From NCBI RefSeq assembly GCF_043575855.1, contig NZ_CP144375.1, positions 9,176,001 through 9,240,000 of the forward strand: 64,000 bases of DNA, read 5' to 3'. The notes beneath the pieces were generated by a model. That model worked only from the letters and a program-made list of their open reading frames with translations, did no database searches and was not told where the DNA came from. Made by a program: the position numbers and the translations under genes. The first letter of the stretch is position 1, and each line of letters opens with the position of its first letter. This DNA comes from Kutzneria buriramensis. GTDB lineage: Bacteria; Actinomycetota; Actinomycetes; Mycobacteriales; Pseudonocardiaceae. Positions 57,942 through 64,000 of the stretch are shown one piece after another.

Positions 57942-60797
57942 ATGCCTGACCCGAGCGAGGACAACAACAACCCTGGCGAAGGCACGGCTGACGACTTCAC
58001 CACGTGGGATTGGCACAAGATCATGACGGCGATCGTCGGCTACTACGGCGACGCCACCGACACCGGCCTGTCCAACCCGACGACGCTGTACACCGCGGCC
58101 AACACGCTGGAGTACGTGAAGAACGCGCTCACGATGGTCGCGCAGAGCATCCGGGACCAGGCCGACGCGCTGTCCTACGGCGACGACGCGCCGTGGAAGG
58201 GCGCCGCGGCCGAGTCGTTCAACACCCTGATGTACCAGTTGGGTCAGAACATCAAGGCCAACGCCCAGGTGCTGGCCGGCGACGTGGCCGCGGACGACAT
58301 TCCCAGCCAGGTCTACGCCAACGGCCAGCGGCTCGAGACCGCGATCAACACCATCCACGCCATCGACCACTGGTACGCCCAGCAGGCCATCGCCCGCGGC
58401 GTGCACGTCGTCAACGGCCTCGTGATGGTGCACGAGGACCAGCAGGTGGTGGACGCGATGACGCACGACATGCGCACCGTCATCACCAACCTGTCCAGCC
58501 ACTACCAGGTCAACAACGACGGGTTCACGCCGCCCAGCACCGACAACAACCCGGGGCCCAACACCCCGCCACCCGGCGGCGGCGACATCCCGCCGCCACC
58601 CGGCGGCGACAACAACCCGTTCGGCAACGGGCCCAATCCGTTCGGCGACAACAATCCCTTCGGCAGCAACGATCCGTTCGGGAGCAATCCGAACTTCGAC
58701 CCGACCGGCGGTGGTGGAGGCGGCGGCGGTGGTGGCAGCAACTTCACGCCACCGCCCCTCAAGGACTTCAACATGCCGGGCGGTGACGGCTCCGGTGGTG
58801 GCGGGGCCGGCGGCGGTGGCGGCAGCGACTTCACCCCGCCCCCGCTGTCCAACTTCCCCGGCGGCGGCAACCCGGCCGACCTGACCAACTTCCCGGGCGG
58901 CAACAACCCGAGCGACCTGAGCAACTTTCCCGGCGGCGACGGCGCGAACGGCCCCGGCGGCCTCAATCCGCCCCCGCTGTCGAACTTCCCGGGCCTGAGC
59001 GACAACGGGGCCAACGGCGGCGCCACCGACGGCTTCACCCCGCCGGCGCTGTCGAACTTCCCCGGCCTGAGCAACCTCGGCGGCAACAGCGACCTCGGCG
59101 GCAGCAACAGCGGGCTGAACAACCTCAGCGACCCGTTCAAGGACGGCAGCGGCCTGGACACCAGCGGCCTGGACAAGCCCGGCGTGAGCAGCTTCCCGGG
59201 CCTCGGCGACAGCGGCGTCGGCGGCAGCGGACTTGGCGACAGCGGGCTCGGCGGCAGCGGGCTCGGCGACAGCGGCCTGGCCAACAACCTGGCGTCCACC
59301 GCGCCGCCGCTCAGCGAGTTCCCGGGCCTGGGCGACACCACCACGAGCGGCCTGGGCGGCGCGGCCGGCGGGCCCGGTTCCGGCATGCCGATGATGCCGC
59401 CCGGTGGCATGGGGGGCATGGGCGGCGCCGGCCAGGGGAACAAGGAGCCCGGCAAGTCCGACGCCAGCGGCCTACTCAACCCGATCAAGTTCCCGGGCGA
59501 CCTGGGTGACGCCGTCGACCCGTCGGGCCTGCTCAACGGGGGCGGCGGCGCGTCCGGCGGCGGCGGTGGGCTGTCCGGTTTGGACGGACTCGACGGCGCC
59601 AAGAACCTGGAGTCCTTCCCGGGCGGCGGCGGGGCGGACCTGCCGCTGTCGGGCTTCCCCGGCGGCACCGACGTCAGCGACCCGGCACTGGCCAACCTCG
59701 GCGGCGAGAACGGCCTCGGCTCCGACGTCACGGGCCTGAGCACCGAGGGCCTCGCCGGCGGCGGCACGGCCGGCGGGCCCGGTTCCGGCATGCCGATGAT
59801 GCCGCCCGGTGGCATGGGGGGCATGGGCGGCGCCGGCCAGGGGAACAAGGAGCCCGGCAAGTCCGACGCCAGCGGCCTGCTCAACCCGATGCTGTTCCCG
59901 GGCGGCACGGTCGACAACGCCGGCGACCCGTCGGTGCTGCTGGCCGGCGGCGCGGGTGCGTCCGGCGGCTCCGGCGGACTGTCCGGTCTGGACCTGCCGC
60001 AGGAGCAGTTCCCCGGCGACCCCGCGCCGATCGGCCTGCCCGACAACGGCATCTCCGTGGACAATCCGAGCCTGCCCGTGCAGGAGGCCGCTCAGCAGCC
60101 GCAGCAGGCCATGCCGGGCATGCCGATGATGCCGGGCATGGGGGGCATGGGCGCCCAGCAGCCGGGTTCGAAGGAGGGGGAGCGGTCCGACGCCTCCGGC
60201 CTGCTGACCCCGGACGGATCGACGTTCGCCGACCACAATGCCCTCGTCGGCCAGCCGCAGGGCGGCGCCCAGCCGCTCCAGCACCACGTCCACCCGGGTG
60301 GCACCGAACACCACCAGGCCGAGGATGAACCGGCGGCGTCTCCCGACCGTGTGGCAAGGGTGGACGACGGCGCCGGCGCGGAGGACTTCACCGCCTGGGA
60401 CGCGGGCGGCGCGGCGTCGGCCGCCGTGCTGCCGTGGCTGCTCGGCCGGCGCGGTAGGCGCGACGGAGAGGACGAGGACCTCCAGACCGACGCGCCGGCC
60501 GAGGACAACGACAAGTGGGTGCAGGGCGACATGCGCGGCGTGCCCGCGCCGGCCGAGCAGCAGCACCTGGCGACGTGGCGGCCGGAGAAGGTCGTCGGAG
60601 GCGCGGCGGTGGAGCAGCCGGTGATGCGCAGCTCCGCCGCGATGCCGGAGCCGGAGCCGGAACCCGAGGCCGACCCCGACGTCGCGGCCGACGGCGAGGA
60701 AGAGGAGGAGCCCGAGCGCACCTCCGCGGACCTGCTCGACCGCCGGTCCGAGCAGTGGGACAGCCGCAGCTCCGACGTGCCGGGGGTGCTGGGATGA
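57942..60797 (+). CDS. Giant Gly/Pro/Asn-rich protein with an N-terminal WXG-type domain
   Basis: A 951-residue protein. Residues 1-195 are helical with a WKG turn at 85-87 (DDAPWKGAAAESF), as in T7SS LXG/PPE-like substrates. Residues 200-760 are low complexity: repeated PPxLxxFPG, GGxxGLGDSGL and GLNNLSDP-like units. Three copies of a Met/Gly-rich unit (GMPMMPPGGMGGMGG, then SDASGLLNP) occur, two of them almost identical at DNA level. The C-terminal 190 residues are acidic (EPEPEPEADPDV, EEEEEPE). It probably is a surface or secreted scaffold. There is no signal peptide. Confidence 0.85.
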   Translation: MPDPSEDNNNPGEGTADDFTTWDWHKIMTAIVGYYGDATDTGLSNPTTLYTAANTLEYVKNALTMVAQSIRDQADALSYGDDAPWKGAAAESFNTLMYQLGQNIKANAQVLAGDVAADDIPSQVYANGQRLETAINTIHAIDHWYAQQAIARGVHVVNGLVMVHEDQQVVDAMTHDMRTVITNLSSHYQVNNDGFTPPSTDNNPGPNTPPPGGGDIPPPPGGDNNPFGNGPNPFGDNNPFGSNDPFGSNPNFDPTGGGGGGGGGGSNFTPPPLKDFNMPGGDGSGGGGAGGGGGSDFTPPPLSNFPGGGNPADLTNFPGGNNPSDLSNFPGGDGANGPGGLNPPPLSNFPGLSDNGANGGATDGFTPPALSNFPGLSNLGGNSDLGGSNSGLNNLSDPFKDGSGLDTSGLDKPGVSSFPGLGDSGVGGSGLGDSGLGGSGLGDSGLANNLASTAPPLSEFPGLGDTTTSGLGGAAGGPGSGMPMMPPGGMGGMGGAGQGNKEPGKSDASGLLNPIKFPGDLGDAVDPSGLLNGGGGASGGGGGLSGLDGLDGAKNLESFPGGGGADLPLSGFPGGTDVSDPALANLGGENGLGSDVTGLSTEGLAGGGTAGGPGSGMPMMPPGGMGGMGGAGQGNKEPGKSDASGLLNPMLFPGGTVDNAGDPSVLLAGGAGASGGSGGLSGLDLPQEQFPGDPAPIGLPDNGISVDNPSLPVQEAAQQPQQAMPGMPMMPGMGGMGAQQPGSKEGERSDASGLLTPDGSTFADHNALVGQPQGGAQPLQHHVHPGGTEHHQAEDEPAASPDRVARVDDGAGAEDFTAWDAGGAASAAVLPWLLGRRGRRDGEDEDLQTDAPAEDNDKWVQGDMRGVPAPAEQQHLATWRPEKVVGGAAVEQPVMRSSAAMPEPEPEPEADPDVAADGEEEEEPERTSADLLDRRSEQWDSRSSDVPGVLG
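59364..59485 (+). repeat. 122-bp direct repeat, copy 1
   Basis: This copy matches the second copy at 59769-59890 except for one base, 405 bp apart and in frame, inside the giant Gly-rich gene. It encodes the Met/Gly-rich unit GMPMMPPGGMGGMGG plus an SDASGLLNP tail. Confidence 0.85.
59769..59890 (+). repeat. 122-bp direct repeat, copy 2
   Basis: Second copy of the element at 59364-59485. A third, much diverged copy lies near 60112-60215 and encodes GMPMMPGMGGMG with SDASGLLTP. Confidence 0.85.
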
Positions 60798-60825
60798 CCA
60801 ACCCGACGAGGGAGAGGGGCTGACC

Positions 60826-61257
60826 ATGTCGTCGCAGTACGACGAGGCCGTCGAACAGCTGATGGCGGACTACCACCGGCAGCTCGACCAGCTCGCCGAG
60901 CACCAGCGCAGGATGTCGGAGATCACCGCCACGGCGACCTCCCAGCGCAAGTCGGTGTCGGTCACGCTGGGCGCGCAGGGGCAGCTGCTCGAGCTGAAGT
61001 TCCCGACCGACGCCTACCGGGACATGGCCCCGGCCGAGCTGGCCAACGTGATCGCCGAGGTGTTCGCGGCGGCCCGCACGCAGGTGCTCAAGCAGCAGCG
61101 CGAGCTGATGACGGCCAACGCCCCGATGGGCATGGACCTGTCGAAGATGTTCGGCGACAACGCCGACCTGGGCAAGGTGCTGCCGCGCGACCCGATCATG
61201 ACCGACCAGGTGCGCGAGTACGTGGACAACGGCCGCGTGCCCGGCATGGACGACTGA
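60826..61257 (+). CDS. YbaB/EbfC-like protein of the ESX locus
   Basis: A 143-residue helix-sheet-helix protein. The pattern LMADYHRQLDQLAEHQRRMSEITATATS...VSVTLGAQGQLLELKF fits YbaB/EbfC nucleoid-associated proteins, which form dimeric tweezers. The mycobacterial ESX-1 protein EspL is of this type, so a role near ESX substrate stability is plausible by analogy. GGGAGAGG precedes the ATG. It is 28 nt after the giant gene and 10 nt before the next. Confidence 0.85.
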   Translation: MSSQYDEAVEQLMADYHRQLDQLAEHQRRMSEITATATSQRKSVSVTLGAQGQLLELKFPTDAYRDMAPAELANVIAEVFAAARTQVLKQQRELMTANAPMGMDLSKMFGDNADLGKVLPRDPIMTDQVREYVDNGRVPGMDD

Positions 61258-61267
61258 GGAGGTTCCC

Positions 61268-62740
61268 GTGTCCGACAGCGACTTCTCGGTCAACGCCGAC
61301 GCGATGGGCCCGGCCGTCGAGGGCCTCAAGAGCCTCGGCGACCGGCTCGGGCAGATCACCCAGCACCTGGAGTCCAGGTTGGACGGACTCGGCAAGCCCT
61401 GGGGTGACGACAAGAACGGCCACAACTTCTTCCAGCAGTACGGGAAGAGCCGGGACCAGGTGCTCACCGGCATGGCGTCGATGACGGACGCCACGCACGG
61501 CGTGGCCACCGGCATCAACACGATGATCAAGGGCTACAACAACATCAACGACAACGCCAAGGAGAGGGCGCGCAACCTCGGCACGTACGACGGTTCCGGC
61601 GACTACTCCGGTGGCGGTGGCGGCAACTACGGTGACGGTTCGGGCTCCGGCGAGCGGCAGCTGTACCGGGCGGCCGACGGCGCTCCGCTGATGCGGGCCG
61701 AGCGGCGGCTGGCGCCGATGGAGGCGCGGCGGCGCGTGGACGCCCTCGCGCCGACCGAGGGCGTGCCGGCGACCGACGAGAACGGCGAACCGCTTCAGCC
61801 GCTCCAGCGCGGAACGTTGCGTGAAGGCACGCTGCGGCGGCTGGACGACGTCCCGGCCGAGCCGCTCATGCGCGCGGAACGGCGGGAGGGCGAACTCCTG
61901 CCGGCCGAGCCGTTGCGGCCGATGGAAGCCCTGCGGCCGCGGGAATACGGCACCGAGCCGCTACAGCCGATGGAGGCCTTGCGGCCCGCGGAGCGCGGCA
62001 TTCCGGCCAGCTACATGCCGGCCGAGCCGGCCTACACCGGCGAGGAGCCGTTGCTGCCGATGGAGGGGACCAGGCAGGGCGTGCCGATGGGCCGGCTGCT
62101 GCCGGAGGAGCCGGCGATCCCGGCCGAGCACGTCCGGATGACGCCGATGCACGACGTCATGCCCTTGGAGCCGACGCGCGCGTACGACCGGATCCCGGCG
62201 GAGCCGTTGCAGCCCGCCCACATGTATGACCGGGTCCAGGCGGAGCCGTTGCAGCCCGCCCACATGTATGACCGGGTCCAGGCGGAGCCGTTGCAGCCCG
62301 CCCACATGTATGACCGGGTCCAGGCGGAGCCGCTCCAGCCCACCCACGAGTACGCCCGGGCCCAGGAGGTGACGCCGCTCCAGCCCACCCAGGCGTTCGA
62401 GCGGGTGCGCGAGGGGATCCCGGTCGAGCCGTTGCAGCCCACCCATGTGTACGCCCGGACCGAGGAGGCACTGCCGCTCCAGCCGACGATCGCCGCCGAG
62501 CCGGCGCGGTTCGAGGCGGTCCGCGAGTCCGTGCCGGCCGAGCCGGTCCACTACGAGAGCGTCCACGAGGGCACCCCGGTGGAGCAGCCGCGCGAGTTCG
62601 TCCGGTCGGAGGCGCCGCTGGAGCCCCGCCTGTACGAGCGGGAGCAGGCGATTCCGGCGGAGCCGCAAGGGTTCGCGGAGCTGGAACCCGAGCGGTACAC
62701 ACCGCTGCTGCCCGAGACGCCGGCCGAGCCGGCGCAGTGA
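61268..62740 (+). CDS. WXG-type protein with a repetitive C-terminal tail
   Basis: A 490-residue protein. The first 110 residues form a WXG100-like hairpin with the variant turn W45-G46-D47 (KPWGDDKNGHNF). A Gly/Ser/Tyr linker (about 112-130) follows. The rest is a proline- and glutamate-rich tail of repeats built on AEPLQP and PMEALRP-like units. Three perfect copies of AEPLQPAHMYDRVQ stand at about 311-352, followed by diverged copies. GTG start with GAGGAGG upstream. It probably is exported with the tail extending into the envelope (inference). Confidence 0.85.
   Translation: MSDSDFSVNADAMGPAVEGLKSLGDRLGQITQHLESRLDGLGKPWGDDKNGHNFFQQYGKSRDQVLTGMASMTDATHGVATGINTMIKGYNNINDNAKERARNLGTYDGSGDYSGGGGGNYGDGSGSGERQLYRAADGAPLMRAERRLAPMEARRRVDALAPTEGVPATDENGEPLQPLQRGTLREGTLRRLDDVPAEPLMRAERREGELLPAEPLRPMEALRPREYGTEPLQPMEALRPAERGIPASYMPAEPAYTGEEPLLPMEGTRQGVPMGRLLPEEPAIPAEHVRMTPMHDVMPLEPTRAYDRIPAEPLQPAHMYDRVQAEPLQPAHMYDRVQAEPLQPAHMYDRVQAEPLQPTHEYARAQEVTPLQPTQAFERVREGIPVEPLQPTHVYARTEEALPLQPTIAAEPARFEAVRESVPAEPVHYESVHEGTPVEQPREFVRSEAPLEPRLYEREQAIPAEPQGFAELEPERYTPLLPETPAEPAQ
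62198..62323 (+). repeat. Three perfect 42-bp tandem repeats
   Basis: Copies at 62198-62239, 62240-62281 and 62282-62323 are identical in every base, encoding AEPLQPAHMYDRVQ. Diverged copies flank them downstream. Identical synonymous codons, including the rare TAT in each unit, show recent duplication. Confidence 0.9.
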
Positions 62741-62745
62741 CCACG

Positions 62746-62774
62746 GGCCCGGTCCGCCGCCGGCGGACCGGGCC
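62746..62774 (+). terminator. Terminator hairpin before the last gene
   Basis: A perfect 13-bp stem (GGCCCGGTCCGCC with GGCGGACCGGGCC) and a 3-nt loop, 5 nt after the stop at 62740. The toxin-like gene starts 36 nt later, so partial termination or attenuation is possible. Confidence 0.75.
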
Positions 62775-62810
62775 TGGCCGCGTGATCGCCGTAGAACCGA
62801 AGGACAGGCC

Positions 62811-64000
62811 ATGAGTCTGGAGATGCCCTCCGAGCTTGACTGGTTGTTCAAGTTGCTGGCCGGCCAGGAATGGCCCAAGGGCGACGAGGACAAGCTGCGC
62901 GAGCTCGGCCGTGCGTGGACCGAGTTCTCCACGTCCGTGCAGGAGATCTCCGGCGACTTCGAGCCGATGTTCAACCTGGTCACGAGCAACCTGAGCGGTC
63001 GCCCGGCCGAGTCCTTCCAGCAGTTCGTCACGCAGATGCACAAGCAGCTGCCGGCGATGGTCGACGCCGGCAAGCAGGTCGCGAAGCTCTCCTCGCAGAC
63101 CGCGCAGCAGGTCGAGTACTCCAAGTACATGATCATCGGCCAGCTGGTGCTGCTGGCGGCGGAGCTGGCGTGGGCCGCGGCCAACGCGTTCTGGACCTTC
63201 GGCGCCAGCGAGGCGATGACCCCCGCCTTCATCGCCGCCACCCGGCTCACCGTGTCGATGATCCTGCGCCGGCTGGCCATGGCGATCCTGACGGGCGTGG
63301 TCTCGCAGGTGGCGCTGGACGTCGCGATCCAGACCATCCAGGCGATCAAGGCCAAGCTCAACGGCGACGACTTCACGTGGAACTGGAGCAACACCGCCAG
63401 CGCCGCCGAGATGGGCGCGATCGGCGGGGCGCTGGGCGGCGGCATCGGCATGGGGCTGAACAAGTTCAAGACCACCGGTTTCGGCGACACGTTCGGCGGC
63501 CAGCTGTTCACCGGCGGCGCCACCGGCCTCGGCATGACCGAGATCAGCAACCTGATGAACCACGACGACGCCAACCTCGGCTTCGGCCTCACCTCCGGCC
63601 TGGCCGGCGCGCTCGGCGGCGGTGGGCGGCGCGGGCACGGCGGCGGCGAGCCGCACATGGGCGACATTCACGTCGACGACGTGAACACGCCCAAGTTCGA
63701 CACCGGCGACTTCAACAAGCCCAATCTCAGCAGCGACTTCACGCCGCCGCCGGAGACCGGTGGCGGCGGCAAGTTCGACACCGGCGGCGGCAACAACCTC
63801 AACACCGGCAACGGCAACGGCTTCACCGGTGGCCACAACGACTTCACCACCGGCAACGGCAACGGCAACGGGAACCATTCCGGCCTGGAGGGTCTGGAGG
63901 GGCCGCCGCCCAACGTCAGGAGCGAGACGCCGCCGCCGAGCGGTTCGCAGGACCACAACTCCGGCTCGCAGAACAACGTGCCGCCGCCGCCGTCGGAGAA
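62811..64000 (+). CDS. CpnT-like type VII polymorphic toxin, N-terminal part (runs off the window)
   Basis: At least 396 residues are present, with no stop. The opening MSLEMPSELDWLFKLLAG, then WPKGDEDKLRELGRAWTEF, is the alpha-helical N-terminal domain seen in CpnT-type secreted toxins, the export domain of ESX-dependent effectors. Hydrophobic helices follow (about 105-170), with a Gly-rich region (IGGALGGGIGMG) and then a Pro/Asn/Gly linker. The C-terminal toxin domain and probably an immunity gene lie beyond 64000. The ribosome site is AAGGA 8 nt upstream. Confidence 0.8.
   Translation, partial: MSLEMPSELDWLFKLLAGQEWPKGDEDKLRELGRAWTEFSTSVQEISGDFEPMFNLVTSNLSGRPAESFQQFVTQMHKQLPAMVDAGKQVAKLSSQTAQQVEYSKYMIIGQLVLLAAELAWAAANAFWTFGASEAMTPAFIAATRLTVSMILRRLAMAILTGVVSQVALDVAIQTIQAIKAKLNGDDFTWNWSNTASAAEMGAIGGALGGGIGMGLNKFKTTGFGDTFGGQLFTGGATGLGMTEISNLMNHDDANLGFGLTSGLAGALGGGGRRGHGGGEPHMGDIHVDDVNTPKFDTGDFNKPNLSSDFTPPPETGGGGKFDTGGGNNLNTGNGNGFTGGHNDFTTGNGNGNGNHSGLEGLEGPPPNVRSETPPPSGSQDHNSGSQNNVPPPPSE

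Noticed and set aside
60794..60823. A 9-codon frame between the giant Gly-rich gene and the YbaB-like gene
   Set aside because: It is too short to judge. Unlike the eccC-eccD case, it does not overlap the next start codon.
1..64000. CRISPR arrays, tRNA or rRNA genes, insertion sequences, phage attachment sites
   Set aside because: I scanned for these and found no direct-repeat/spacer arrays, cloverleaf genes, transposases or integrases. The tandem repeats present are coding or palindromic.

Overview
The window is very GC-rich chromosomal DNA from a filamentous actinomycete, most likely of the order Pseudonocardiales (Kutzneria, Saccharothrix or Amycolatopsis relatives). The order is inferred from the mycothiol ligase MshC, a large ESX/type VII secretion locus without PE/PPE genes, four STAND (NB-ARC plus TPR or LuxR) regulators, many GTG starts, and several TAnnnT -10 boxes 6-8 nt before a start codon (leaderless transcripts). 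No rRNA, tRNA, CRISPR array, transposase or integrase was seen.

Layout. Positions 1-6.5 kb hold the tail of an upstream gene, a SEFIR-TPR protein converging on a STAND ATPase, an aldo/keto reductase with a divergent TetR regulator and tandem operators, and a wrecked carboxylesterase. At 6.47-6.59 kb lies a tandem pair of near-identical palindromes. Next (6.6-15.5 kb) come a Tat-exported molybdenum hydroxylase pair, two tandem PucR-type regulators divergent from a gabT-like aminotransferase, a DUF4142 lipoprotein and a ferrochelatase. From 15.5 to 31.2 kb are a possible 20-residue peptide gene, an XRE-STAND regulator, an alpha/beta hydrolase, a MocR regulator divergent from an MFS-GNAT pair, an orphan peptide-type ABC binding protein, two small conserved genes, a SARP-type STAND regulator and a LuxR-type LAL regulator. 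From 31.2 to 42.9 kb are a SRPBCC protein, a nucleotidyltransferase, a MoxR-VWA pair, membrane and FBP proteins, dienelactone hydrolase, mshC, an iron-boxed DUF1540 protein, two methyltransferases and a phospholipase D-like protein.

A gene-poor stretch of about 0.8 kb (42.87-43.65 kb) carries a CebR-like operator and leads into the ESX locus, which runs off the window end. Order: eccC, eccD, eccB, a 987-residue protein with a pseudo-ADP-ribosyltransferase-like C-terminus, a 1046-residue fusion of a right-handed beta-helix to EccA-like AAA+ modules, two WXG100 proteins and a substrate-like protein, then a strong terminator. A second block follows: a large Gly/Pro-rich WXG-type protein, a YbaB-like protein, a WXG protein with a freshly expanded 14-residue repeat, and the start of a CpnT-like toxin whose toxin domain lies beyond the window. 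Neither mycosin (MycP) nor EccE is present in the window.

How the parts fit (inference). The first ESX block supplies the membrane motor and assembly factors plus a helical-hairpin substrate pair. The second encodes large cargo-like proteins and probably a polymorphic toxin. The most unusual parts are the beta-helix/AAA+ fusion and the pseudo-ART protein, which lie where a canonical EccA would be expected and are translationally coupled to it.
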